Positions 1 through 8,079 are shown, counted from the first letter of the stretch. The stretch is 25,590 nucleotides of DNA from Syntrophales bacterium (GCA_030655735.1 JAUSPK010000168.1:1-25590), one strand, 5' to 3'. Translations and numbers: made by a program. The notes: generated by a model not told the origin, from the letters alone.

Positions 1-900
1 GCCGGATATGAAGATTTCGATCTGGACACCAGAAACATCAACCAGCAGCCGGTGGCGCAAGATATTCTGATTCAGCACCTGCACGATATGCAGCGATACA
101 AACTTCACGATGGATCGGGCGTGGTCGAGGAGAAGCGGCCGGAAGATTACCTGGTGCGCGGGTTGAGAGATTTCAATGATATCAATTATGATGATCACGC
201 GGCATTGCTCTACAAACTGGCTGCTCAGGTCGTTGAGCGCCTGCGCTCCTATCTGAGCGAAGAAGGGGTGGTGAATGTCCTGCAATATCACCAGCAATCT
301 CTTGTAACCCTGATCCACTCTCAAATGCAGAACAATTTCACGGAGACGGCCGCCTCTTATGAGGCGCATGTTACCAAGGGATATCGGACCCTGCGCCCGA
401 GCAACTACACGGCCGGCGCGGATCAAGCGGTTCGTGACTTCAGGACGCCGATCCCGGATGGCGAAAAGCATCGAATCACGAGCATGATCTTCGGCGGATT
501 TCAGAAATGCCTGTATCCGGCACAGAAATTTGACTCCGATCCGGAGCGGCGTTTTGCCGTGATCCTCGAGAACGACGAGGATGTGCTCAAGTGGTTCAAA
601 CCCGCCAAGGGCGATTTTCAGATTCATTACAACCACGATGAATCATATGAACCGGATTTTGTCGTCGAGACTGCAACGGGGAAGTTTCTCTGCGAGCCCA
701 AGCGCGCATCCGAGATTTCAGATGACATTGTTAAGTCAAAAGCGGATGCAGCCGCCGTCTGGTGCGAACAGGCAACCGTTCACGCGAAGACTTATGGCGG
801 CAAGCCCTGGGCCTATCTTTTGATTCCGCATGATCAGGTATCCGAGCAAATGAGTTTGGCCGGCCTGGCTGCCGGGTGTACTTACGTGTCGCGAGTGTAG
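1..900 (+). CDS. Type III restriction/helicase-like subunit, C-terminal part (5' end outside window)
   Basis: The frame is open from the first base, so this is the C-terminal 299 residues of a larger protein that starts upstream. Near the end, a P-D-F-V-V-E stretch is followed 13 residues after the Asp by E-P-K, which fits the D...ExK nuclease core found at the C-terminus of type III restriction (Res) subunits and related DEAD/DEAH helicase-nucleases. The helicase motifs would lie upstream and cannot be seen. The short aromatic-rich stretch before it (Y-N-H-D-E-S-Y-E) also fits such a nuclease. A methyltransferase (mod) partner would be expected upstream. The next gene, trxB, has its own promoter, so this is probably the end of a separate transcription unit. 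The family call rests on motif and recall of similar proteins, not on a search. Confidence 0.6.
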   Translation, partial: AGYEDFDLDTRNINQQPVAQDILIQHLHDMQRYKLHDGSGVVEEKRPEDYLVRGLRDFNDINYDDHAALLYKLAAQVVERLRSYLSEEGVVNVLQYHQQSLVTLIHSQMQNNFTETAASYEAHVTKGYRTLRPSNYTAGADQAVRDFRTPIPDGEKHRITSMIFGGFQKCLYPAQKFDSDPERRFAVILENDEDVLKWFKPAKGDFQIHYNHDESYEPDFVVETATGKFLCEPKRASEISDDIVKSKADAAAVWCEQATVHAKTYGGKPWAYLLIPHDQVSEQMSLAGLAAGCTYVSRV

Positions 901-974
901 ATGCTCACCGGACCAAGAGAAAGTTGCGTGATCGGGCGAGTTGAATTGGTTCATACCCGGCTCGTGCTTGATGC

Positions 975-1002
975 TTGACAAAACGGGAAATGTGACTAAA
1001 CT
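975..1002 (+). promoter_or_regulatory. Probable sigma-70-type promoter of trxB
   Basis: TTGACA at 975-980 is followed after 16 nt by TAAACT at 997-1002. The trxB start lies about 25 nt downstream of the expected transcription start. The -35 box is perfect and the -10 box matches four of six positions. Confidence 0.5.
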
Positions 1003-1033
1003 GACCGCTACACTCTGAAAGAGGAGGAATTTC

Positions 1034-1999
1034 GTGGCCGAGATACAGATACCGAAGGATACCTATGATATTATTATCGTGGGTGGTGGCCCCGGGGGGC
1101 TGACCGCGGGCCTCTATGCGTCCAGGGCCGATATGAAGACACTGCTGCTGGAGGGGAACGCCCAGGCCAGCCAGATCACCATGACGGATATGATAGAAAA
1201 CTATCCCGGCATCCCCGCAATCGGCGGGTTCGAGCTGAACGACACCTTCAAAAAGCAGGCGGTGTCATTCGGTCTGGAGATCAGGCCGGAGCAGGTGAGT
1301 GGAATACACCGGGCGCAATCGGGAGACGTTGAAGGGTGGGAGGTCACGACCGACAGAGGCGCCTACCGGACCCTGTCCGTTATCGTTTCCACAGGAGCCG
1401 CCTGGAGCCGCCTTGGTGTGCCGCGGGAAGAGGAAATGATAGGCAGGGGCATATCGTACTGTGCCACCTGCGATGCCCCCTTTTACCGGAACAAAGAAGT
1501 CGCGGTGGTCGGAGGCGGCGATACCGCCGTCCAGGAGGCCATCTATTTGACGAAATTCGCCTCGAAGGTTACCCTCATTCACCGGAGAGACCGCCTGCGC
1601 GCGACAGCCGTGCTGCAGCAGCGGGCCGTTGCCAATGAGAAGATCACCTTCGCCTGGGAATCCACCGTGGAGGAGATCCTGGGGGAGGATGGTGTAACCG
1701 GTGTCAGGATACGAAATGTCAAAGATCCCGACCGGCATGAAGATATCCCTGTCGACGGGGTCTTTATCTTTGTCGGTCTTGTTCCCAATACGGATGTTGT
1801 CAAAGGGATTGCCAATCTCGACACGGATGGCTATATTATAGCCGACCGTGATATGAAGACATCATCTCCCGGAATCTTCGCCTGCGGGGATTGCATCAGC
1901 AAGTCTCTCCGGCAGGTGGTAACCGCCTGCGGCGATGGGGCGACAGCCGCGCACAACGCCTCGCTGTATGTTGATGACGTCAAGGGCCAGACATATTGA
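1034..1999 (+). CDS. trxB: Thioredoxin reductase (NADPH, FAD)
   Basis: Cytoplasmic flavoenzyme that passes electrons from NADPH through FAD and a Cys pair to thioredoxin. The 321-residue length is normal for the low-molecular-weight bacterial type. Visible motifs are the N-terminal FAD-binding GGGPGG (about residues 17-22), the redox pair C143-A-T-C146, a second Rossmann GGGDTA (160-165), and H-R-R-D-R-L-R (183-189), whose arginines are those that bind the NADPH 2'-phosphate. Near the C-terminus, F-A-C-G-D closes the FAD site. The GTG start at 1034 is chosen because a strong AGGAGG-like site (1022-1027) precedes it at good spacing. It heads a + strand cluster with fmdB, lgt and the probable selenoprotein. 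The residue after the CxxC-D is Ala where many relatives have Gly, which is a minor change. Confidence 0.93.
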   Translation: MAEIQIPKDTYDIIIVGGGPGGLTAGLYASRADMKTLLLEGNAQASQITMTDMIENYPGIPAIGGFELNDTFKKQAVSFGLEIRPEQVSGIHRAQSGDVEGWEVTTDRGAYRTLSVIVSTGAAWSRLGVPREEEMIGRGISYCATCDAPFYRNKEVAVVGGGDTAVQEAIYLTKFASKVTLIHRRDRLRATAVLQQRAVANEKITFAWESTVEEILGEDGVTGVRIRNVKDPDRHEDIPVDGVFIFVGLVPNTDVVKGIANLDTDGYIIADRDMKTSSPGIFACGDCISKSLRQVVTACGDGATAAHNASLYVDDVKGQTY

Positions 2000-2081
2000 T
2001 ATAAGTATTTGATGGTTTCATGGAGAATCGGCCTTCCGAAACAGCCGGTTGAGAGACCGTCATTCACAAGGAGAATACGTA

Positions 2082-2279
2082 ATGCCGATCTATGAGTATA
2101 GATGTACGCTCTGCGGGAAGGAATTTGAAATGATACGGCCTATCCAGGATGAGGACAAGGCGGTTGCATGCCCTGCATGCGGGAAGAAAAAGATCGAGAA
2201 GGTGATATCCCTCCCTGCCGGGTCGCATGGGTCCTGCCAAGCCTGTTCGGCATCGGGTCCTTCCTGCTCTTCCACCTGA
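2082..2279 (+). CDS. FmdB-type zinc-ribbon protein
   Basis: Small 65-residue protein starting M-P-I-Y-E-Y-R-C, the hallmark opening of FmdB/CxxC-CxxC regulatory zinc-ribbon proteins. Two CxxC pairs (C9/C12 and C29/C32) would bind one zinc. The tail is rich in Cys and Ser with a further C-x2-C and a last Cys, a common trait of the family. The ATG at 2082 is preferred over an upstream in-frame start at 2049 because AAGGAG lies at 2068-2073 and homology begins at this Met. FmdB was first linked to regulation of an amidase/formamidase operon, but the role of most members is unknown. Position between trxB and lgt suggests co-transcription; a redox link is only inferred. Confidence 0.85.
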   Translation: MPIYEYRCTLCGKEFEMIRPIQDEDKAVACPACGKKKIEKVISLPAGSHGSCQACSASGPSCSST

Positions 2280-2285
2280 GGCTGA

Positions 2286-2317
2286 TCTATGCCCCGACGG
2301 GTCGGGGCTGACATAGA
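2286..2317 (+). other. Strong intra-cluster hairpin between fmdB and lgt
   Basis: CCCCGA (2292-2297) pairs with TCGGGG (2302-2307) around a 4-nt loop, extended by TCTATG (2286-2291) pairing with CATAGA (2312-2317) across a 4-nt bulge. No T-run follows, so it is not a classic intrinsic terminator. It may protect or process the mRNA. Confidence 0.5.
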
Positions 2318-2363
2318 GGGGTTCCGTTTGGGCTGAGATGTCGGGCCCTTCAGAGAGGACAAG

Positions 2364-3215
2364 ATGCGTGCGATGGCCCAACTGGTCGATTTCTGGCAAC
2401 ATATTCCAGAGCACATCAACCCGGCGTTTCTGGAAATAGGTTCCTTTCAGCTTCGTTACTACGGGTTCATGTATCTCGTTGCCTTTTCCGTTGTCTACCT
2501 TCTCGTTATCCATAGGATACGGGATGAAAAGTTCGAGTACTCGAAGGAGACGATCCAGGACTATATCGTATGGGCGGTAGCGGCCCTTCTGATAGGTGCA
2601 AGGCTGGGCTATGTCCTCTTCTATAATCTTGAATACTACGCGGCGCACCCCCTTTCCATCATCTTTCCCTTCGACCTTTCAGATGGTTTCCGGTTTGTTG
2701 GACTCAGCGGCCTGTCTTACCATGGAGGGCTTGTCGGTATTATCCTTGTCTCTATTCTCTTTTTCCGCAGGCATAAGATCAATTTCTGGCGTTTTGCCGA
2801 CCTCTTCTGTCCGGCAATACCCCTTGGATATACCTTCGGGCGAATCGGAAATTTTCTGAACGGTGAACTGTACGGTCGCGTGACGGATGTATGGTGGGGG
2901 ATGTATTTCCCCCTGGACACTCTCCATGCCCTCCGACACCCGTCCCAGTTGTATGAGGCCTTTTTTGAAGGGATCGTCCTGTTCGCGGTCCTGTGGAATG
3001 TCAGAAAAAAGGCCTATTTCAAGGGGATTTTGTTCTCTCTGTACCTTATTGGATATGGAACGGTACGGTTTTGTATTGAATTTTTCAGACAACCCGATCC
3101 TCAGGTTGGACTTGTCGCGGGGTTGTTCAGCATGGGGCAGGTGCTCTGCCTCGTCATGATTATCTTTGGTATAGCTGTCATGGGTATCAAAAAAAGACAG
3201 GGAGGGGCCGCATGA
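2364..3215 (+). CDS. lgt: Prolipoprotein diacylglyceryl transferase
   Basis: Inner-membrane enzyme that moves diacylglycerol from phosphatidylglycerol to the lipobox Cys of prolipoproteins, the first step of lipoprotein maturation. The 283-residue protein has about seven hydrophobic segments and the family signature G-R-I-G-N-F-L-N-G-E (159-168). Also visible are the conserved Y-H-G-G (119-122), R-H-P-S-Q-L-Y-E-A (191-199) and R-F-C-I-E-F-F-R (235-242), which carry the essential His and Arg residues known from E. coli Lgt. Two in-frame ATGs (2364 and 2373) are possible; 2364 has GAGAGGAC just upstream. The stop overlaps the next start as ATGA (3212-3215), so the downstream flavoprotein is likely translationally coupled. 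Confidence 0.95.
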   Translation: MRAMAQLVDFWQHIPEHINPAFLEIGSFQLRYYGFMYLVAFSVVYLLVIHRIRDEKFEYSKETIQDYIVWAVAALLIGARLGYVLFYNLEYYAAHPLSIIFPFDLSDGFRFVGLSGLSYHGGLVGIILVSILFFRRHKINFWRFADLFCPAIPLGYTFGRIGNFLNGELYGRVTDVWWGMYFPLDTLHALRHPSQLYEAFFEGIVLFAVLWNVRKKAYFKGILFSLYLIGYGTVRFCIEFFRQPDPQVGLVAGLFSMGQVLCLVMIIFGIAVMGIKKRQGGAA

Positions 3216-4546
3216 ACAGAAGACTGGTAATCGTTGGTGGGGGAGCGGGAGGCCCTTCCGCCGCTGCGGAGGCAAAGAGGAGAGACCCATCCTTACAGGT
3301 AACGATGGTGGAGCGGGGGGAATTTGTTTCATATGCCGCCTGACCCCTCCCCTATTACATCGGTGATGTAATCAAAGATTCGAAAAAGCTTATCGCGAGG
3401 ACCCCTGAAAAATTTGAAGAAACAGGGATACAGGTACGGCTCAATACCCTGGTTGAAGGGATTGAGGCCGACAGGGGGACCGTCCTCCTGGCAGGGGGCG
3501 AACGGATACCGTACGACGCCCTCGTCGTGGCGACGGGAGCCGCGGCAACCCTGCCAGACATACCGGGCACGAATCTGGATGGGGTCTTTGTCCTGAAGAA
3601 CCTGCGGGATGGCCTGAACATCAAGGAATATATCACGAGTAACAAATGCCGCACGGCGGCGATAGTCGGGGCCGGTTTTATCGCCATGGAGATGGGAGAG
3701 GCCCTGAAGACCCTCGGTCTGGAGACCCGTATCGTATACCGGGGCGAGCTTCCGGTCAAAAAATGGGACCCGGCCTTTTCCGCGGTGGTGCTGGAGGAGC
3801 TGACGAACAACGGCGTAACCTTTATGGCTCAACAGTCTCCGGTTGCCGTTGAAAAGGGTTCCCAGGCACGCTTGTCCCTGGTGACCGACAAAGAGAAGAT
3901 CGAGACGGACATCATCATCTTCGCCCTCGGTGTGAGGCCCGATATAAGCCTGGTGCGTGAGGCAGGTCTTGTTATAGGGGAATCGGGAGCCATCAGGGTG
4001 GATTCCTCGCAGCGCACATCACGCGAGGAGATCTTTGCCGCCGGTGATTGTTGTGAATCATATCACCGGGTGAGCAAAAAATGGGTGCATATCCCGCTGG
4101 GGGATATAGCGAACAAACAGGGGCGGGTGGCCGGACGGAATATCGGCGGACATCCCACGACATTCCCTGGCGTTGTAGGTGCTCAATCCTTCAAGGTGTT
4201 TGGCCTGGAGGTTGCCATGACCGGCCTTGACGAAAAGACAGCGGAAAAAAGCGGATATTCTCCCGCAGCCACTATAATCTGGGGCAATGCTGTGGCACGT
4301 TCCATGGGTGGGGGACAGAGGCTGGGCCTCAAATTGATTGCGGACAAGGCATCGGGAAAACTGCTTGGCGCGCAGGCGGTAGGGCAGGGTGGAGCGGTAG
4401 GCCGCATCAACACCCTGTCGGCGTGTCTCTGGTCGGGTATGGGGCTTGACGAGATAGGCTACATGGACCTTGCCTACAGCCCCCCCTTCGGCGGAGCCTG
4501 GGATATGATTCATACAGCGGCCCAGGTCTTGAAGAAACAATTGTAA
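3212..4546 (+). CDS. Probable selenocysteine-containing FAD/NAD(P)H disulfide oxidoreductase (CoA-disulfide reductase / NADH oxidase-like)
   Basis: Read through one in-frame TGA (3341-3343, codon 44), this is a 444-residue protein, the usual length for the CoA-disulfide reductase/NADH oxidase branch of flavin disulfide reductases. The N-terminus has the FAD-binding V-G-G-G-A-G-G. The TGA lies between S-Y-A-A and P-L-P-Y-Y-I-G, exactly where the family has its single redox Cys (pattern S-F/Y-x-x-C-x-L-P-Y). A second Rossmann G-A-G-F-I-A-M-E, the FAD-site F-A-A-G-D and the C-terminal D-L-A-Y-S-P-P-F all follow in frame. A hairpin fitting a bacterial SECIS sits right after the TGA. Expected activity is NAD(P)H-driven reduction of a disulfide, persulfide or O2; the substrate is unknown. 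The ATG overlaps the lgt stop. A start at GTG 3527 would lose the FAD-binding half. A damaged gene or a sequencing error is the alternative. Confidence 0.82.
3354..3372 (+). promoter_or_regulatory. Candidate bacterial SECIS hairpin
   Basis: ATTACATC (3354-3361) and GATGTAAT (3365-3372) form a perfect 8-bp stem with loop GGT (3362-3364). The loop starts 18 nt after the TGA, inside the 16-37 nt range known for bacterial SECIS elements, and G is in the first two loop positions. It lies within the coding sequence, as bacterial SECIS elements do. Confidence 0.72.
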
Positions 4547-4641
4547 TCTTCCCCGTGGATGGAAATCGTATATAGTATGAGCATGGCGGGCAGTCCTGCC
4601 TTCCATCTGGCAGGGACGTGTGAACAGGAAAGGCGATATGT

Positions 4642-6453
4642 ATGAAAAGATTGATTGATTTGTCAAAAGAAGAACTGCTCGAAAGGATATGGAAAGCGGA
4701 ACCCAGACTCAAAAGGATTCTGTGTGATGCAAAGCACGTGGAAGAGGCGCGGCACGTGCTGTTTGATTACCTGGATCGTTTCAGAAGAGATCTGTACAAC
4801 ATGAAAACCTACACACCCTTTGCAAAGTTGAACTCCGTTGAGAAGAGAACGGCCCGGGAGTGTATCCGGGTGCTTTCCAATACGATGCGAACGGAAAATG
4901 AGCATCTGACCAGGACCTCCCCCCTGCAGGTTTTCTATGATCTGGCACGGGGTGAAGAGGGGGCCCTTGACAGGGTGAGTGAAGGGTTTTTGATGGAATA
5001 CCTCGCTCTGCTCAGGGGGATCAGGGGGCAATACGGCAAACATTCCCACTATCATGAAACGCCGGAGCCGCAGGAGGAGCGGCCCGCTGCCATCGAGCGC
5101 TCCGCCCAGCTGGACGCCTACGCAGAGACGATGAGAAGATCTCTTAAACGGTATAAAACGGGCCTTGACCCGAAACTGATAAACAGGAGAAAGAGGCTGA
5201 AAAAGAAGATCCTGCGCTATTTCGGGGCCACGAAAGAAGACTGGCAGAATTATAAGTGGCACATGAAGCACATCATCAGAGATGTTGAGACCCTCTCCTC
5301 CCTCGTTACACTGAATGATGATGAACGAGAGGGCTTACGGATGGTGAAGGAACATCATATCCCCTTTGAGATAACGCCTCATTACCTGTCCCTTTTTAAT
5401 GAAGAGGGGCAGTCGTTTCATGATCGGGCCATCCGCGCGCAGGTGATCCAGAGCCCCCGGTATTGCGCCAATGTTCTTGCCCATCAGCGGGCGGGAGGGG
5501 AGGATTTCATGGGCGAGCGGTGGACAAGCCCGATGGACGGGGTAACGCGCCGGTATCCCCAGATTATTATTATGAAACCATTCAACTCATGTCCCCAGAT
5601 ATGTGTGTACTGCCAGAGAAACTGGGAGATAAAGGATATGGACGACAACCCTCTGATGCCCAGGGACAAGGTGGTTGAAATGATACAGTGGGCCAGGGAG
5701 GATAAGAATCTCTCGGAAATCTTGATAACCGGCGGCGATCCCCTTACGCTGAACAACACATACCTTGACTGGCTCATCGGAGAGATCGCGGCGATAGATC
5801 ATGTGGACCGGATACGCATCGGGACCAGGACACTGGCAACTCTCCCCCAGAGGATCAATGACGGTCTCCTTGCCATCCTCGAGAAATACCATGAGTGGGG
5901 GAGACGGGAGGTCGCCCTTGTGACCCATTTCGAACACCCGACCGAACTGTGCCCGGATGTCCTGGATGCCGTGAAAAAGATCAAAAAACTGGGGATCAAT
6001 ATATACAACCAGCAGGTTTTTACCTACTACAACAGCAGAAAATTCGAGACGGCCTTTCTGCGCAAGGCGCTCAAGGTCTCCGGCATCGATCCCTACTACA
6101 CCTTCAACTGTCAGGGGAAGGATGAAACCGTCGATTTCAGGGTTCCCATAGCGAGGATACTGCAGGAGAGAAAAGAGGAGGCACGGCTCCTCCCCGGTCT
6201 TGTCCGAACGGATGAGCCGGTCTTTAATGTCCCGCGGCTGGGGAAATCGCATTTGAGGGCGGGGCAGGATCATGAGGTTATCATGATCCTGCCTGACGGG
6301 CGCAGGGTATACGAATTTTATTCATGGGATACAAAACATGCGACGGCCAAGGACTACCTACATACGGATGTGTCCCTGTATGATTATTTCAAGAGGCTGC
6401 AGAAAGACGGTGAGAATGCGAGCGATTATCTTTCCATGCTCTATTATTTTTAG
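4642..6453 (+). CDS. KamA-family radical SAM protein (lysine 2,3-aminomutase-like), long form
   Basis: 603-residue protein with the radical SAM cluster motif C317-x3-C321-x2-C324 and the SAM-binding G-G-D-P (364-367) set in I-T-G-G-D-P-L-T. A Lys in L-G-K-S-H-L (K535) sits where lysine 2,3-aminomutases carry the PLP-binding Lys (V-F-N-V-P-R before it), so a PLP-dependent amino-group 2,3-shift is plausible. True lysine 2,3-aminomutases are about 420-470 residues; the roughly 300-residue helical, charged N-terminal extension marks a separate subfamily whose substrate I do not know. The ATG at 4642 follows AGGAAAGGCG. It is 95 nt after the flavoprotein and may be on the same transcript, although a hairpin (4594-4615) lies between them. 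The 3' end overlaps the convergent HD gene by 4 nt. Confidence 0.8.
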   Translation: MKRLIDLSKEELLERIWKAEPRLKRILCDAKHVEEARHVLFDYLDRFRRDLYNMKTYTPFAKLNSVEKRTARECIRVLSNTMRTENEHLTRTSPLQVFYDLARGEEGALDRVSEGFLMEYLALLRGIRGQYGKHSHYHETPEPQEERPAAIERSAQLDAYAETMRRSLKRYKTGLDPKLINRRKRLKKKILRYFGATKEDWQNYKWHMKHIIRDVETLSSLVTLNDDEREGLRMVKEHHIPFEITPHYLSLFNEEGQSFHDRAIRAQVIQSPRYCANVLAHQRAGGEDFMGERWTSPMDGVTRRYPQIIIMKPFNSCPQICVYCQRNWEIKDMDDNPLMPRDKVVEMIQWAREDKNLSEILITGGDPLTLNNTYLDWLIGEIAAIDHVDRIRIGTRTLATLPQRINDGLLAILEKYHEWGRREVALVTHFEHPTELCPDVLDAVKKIKKLGINIYNQQVFTYYNSRKFETAFLRKALKVSGIDPYYTFNCQGKDETVDFRVPIARILQERKEEARLLPGLVRTDEPVFNVPRLGKSHLRAGQDHEVIMILPDGRRVYEFYSWDTKHATAKDYLHTDVSLYDYFKRLQKDGENASDYLSMLYYF

Positions 6454-7250
6454 GAGTCCTCCGTGGTTGTGCTCCGTTGTCGGTCGTCATGCAGCGTAGC
6501 ATTCCCGACATATTGCTTCCCCAGTTCCGTGTATAAGGTTTCCCCTATCCGCAGGCCGAGGTCGATGAAGCCGGGACCATACTGCCTCCCTGTCTTTGTG
6601 CGGAAGGTGTCCCTGGTTTTTTTCAGGGATTGCAGACCGGAGGGAAAGTAGGACAGCAATGTGTGCATAGAGATGTCCCTCGTATCCGCTATATCCCAGA
6701 GCATCTCCGTAAAATTATCGGGCCCCCATCGAAATTTATCGGCGTCGTACAGGGCGTCGGACAGGAGTTGCCCCCCCGGAGCGGCAAGAGGCGTACAGGG
6801 TTGAAAGGCCTCGTGGTTTCGTATCGCGTTGGCCACGGCTTCCCGTTCCTCATCCGTAAGATCAAACCGAGTGAGGATCATCCCCGCCTCTTCGGCCCCC
6901 TGCCGTGCGTGATCCTTGACTGATCGCTGTATGTCGTGCAGGATGCCGGCTATATGTGCCAGCAAAACCTGACGCTGGAGATCCTCCCCTCCCCCAGAAG
7001 ATCGACCTTCGATCAGGATGATGGTTCCTGTGTCTATGGCAACCTTTCGTGCGTGAGAGAGACCATGACCGGAGATATTCACGCTTGCGGTTAGTATCTC
7101 GATGCATGTCCGGACCACCGGACTGTTTTCCATCAGACAACACGATGCGTCGATCTGGTCCTTCTGTTCCCGGTAAAAGGGAGGGGAGCCATAGGCGGCG
7201 GCGATTTTTTCAGACAGGATTTTTGCCTCTGAGAGGGTTTTTGTATCCAT
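6450..7250 (-). CDS. HD-domain phosphohydrolase-like protein
   Basis: 266 residues with the metal-binding set of the HD superfamily: G-L-S-H (H66), G-I-L-H-D (H105, D106), N-H-E (H146) and D-A-L-Y-D-A-D (D169/D171). Such proteins hydrolyse phosphate esters of nucleotides or related compounds; the substrate here cannot be told. The histidine spacing resembles stand-alone HD hydrolases rather than the HD-GYP type, and no GYP motif is seen. The last roughly 20 residues are polar and probably disordered. It is the second gene of a minus-strand pair, 42 nt after a membrane-protein gene, and its stop overlaps that of the convergent kamA-like gene. Confidence 0.75.
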   Translation of the reverse strand: MDTKTLSEAKILSEKIAAAYGSPPFYREQKDQIDASCCLMENSPVVRTCIEILTASVNISGHGLSHARKVAIDTGTIILIEGRSSGGGEDLQRQVLLAHIAGILHDIQRSVKDHARQGAEEAGMILTRFDLTDEEREAVANAIRNHEAFQPCTPLAAPGGQLLSDALYDADKFRWGPDNFTEMLWDIADTRDISMHTLLSYFPSGLQSLKKTRDTFRTKTGRQYGPGFIDLGLRIGETLYTELGKQYVGNATLHDDRQRSTTTEDS

Positions 7251-7292
7251 GGTATTGTACCCTACTGCTCCGAGGGGATGGTTATCTGCTGG

Positions 7293-7895
7293 TTATTTCT
7301 TTCCTACGAACAGCAGTGGAAAGACGATGTCACTGATACAACAGGGGATCACGACGGCAATAAACAGGAATATGAAAACGACAAGATAAGACAGCCAGTT
7401 TACGGGACCCCCCACGGCCATAAGGATATGAAAGAGTGAGGCCCAGGTGCTCAGGAGGACATGCCCCGCGTGGGGAAACTGTGTTGACGGGCGAAAATAG
7501 GCGATGGCTATTCCCAGCAGTGCCAGGGGATTAATCAGCCACCATTTTTCGATGAAGCCGATGTGAAGACCCCTGTTCGGCATATCGAGCATGACTTCGC
7601 CAAGATAGGGGATCAGAGAATCGCTTATCGTGGCAATCCCGATAGAGCCGACAAACCCGATCATCAAGAGAGCCAAAAGATTGTACCTGCCCTGTCCGGA
7701 TTTATGCATCTGGTACATGGACGTTGTCACAAGGGCGCTGAGAAGGACGTGTGCCGGATGGAGGATGTAGAAGGTGTTCAAGGCTATACTCTGGGGAATG
7801 CTCTGGAAAAGAACCATCATCACCACACCGGTCAGAGCACCGAGCAGGGTAAAGGGGGCATGATTTTTTAGTTCTTTTGCAATTTCGCCGATCAT
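7293..7895 (-). CDS. Integral membrane protein of unknown function
   Basis: Not recognised. The 200-residue protein has about five to six hydrophobic segments (near residues 17-33, 45-60, 72-92, 117-132, 143-160 and 165-190), and the last carries I-P-C-C-I-S-D-I-V-F-P. The N-terminus before the first segment is short and holds a His (N-H-A-P-F-T). Scattered His residues (H-P-A-H, F-P-H-A-G-H) and the Cys pair could bind metal, but this is speculation. It is the first gene of a minus-strand pair with the HD-domain gene. The ATG is preceded by GAGAATAGAGAA-like sequence, a moderate ribosome site. Confidence 0.65.
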   Translation of the reverse strand: MIGEIAKELKNHAPFTLLGALTGVVMMVLFQSIPQSIALNTFYILHPAHVLLSALVTTSMYQMHKSGQGRYNLLALLMIGFVGSIGIATISDSLIPYLGEVMLDMPNRGLHIGFIEKWWLINPLALLGIAIAYFRPSTQFPHAGHVLLSTWASLFHILMAVGGPVNWLSYLVVFIFLFIAVVIPCCISDIVFPLLFVGKK

Positions 7896-8053
7896 CGATT
7901 CTCTATTCTCTCATCAGCAGGTTTTTTGACGCGGAAATCTCTGGTCGATTATCGTAAATACAGCTCATATGCAAGCCCTTTGTGCGAAAAAGGCGCTGGG
8001 AGCACTGTGATCTGTTGCATCGGCAGAGGCCTTCTTTTTTGTTTTGTATTCGT

Positions 8054-8079
8054 ACGGACAGAGCATCCGCTCGGTCCGT
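8054..8079. other. Hairpin in the divergent intergenic region
   Basis: ACGGAC (8054-8059) pairs with GTCCGT (8074-8079), extended by GAG/CTC inside after one mismatch. It lies between the minus-strand membrane-protein gene and the + strand peptidase gene. There is no T-run in either direction, so it may be an operator or a leader structure. The rest of 7896-8176 shows no gene I can support. Confidence 0.35.

Noticed and set aside
2679..3332. A 217-codon minus-strand frame opposite lgt
   Set aside because: Shadow of lgt; Pro/Arg-rich composition without motif.
3527..4546. A shorter flavoprotein starting at GTG 3527
   Set aside because: It would lack the FAD-binding Rossmann motif and the active-site region, which are present in frame upstream across the TGA.
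5587..6273. A 228-codon minus-strand frame inside the kamA-like gene
   Set aside because: Lies wholly opposite the radical SAM domain and has no ribosome site or family motif.
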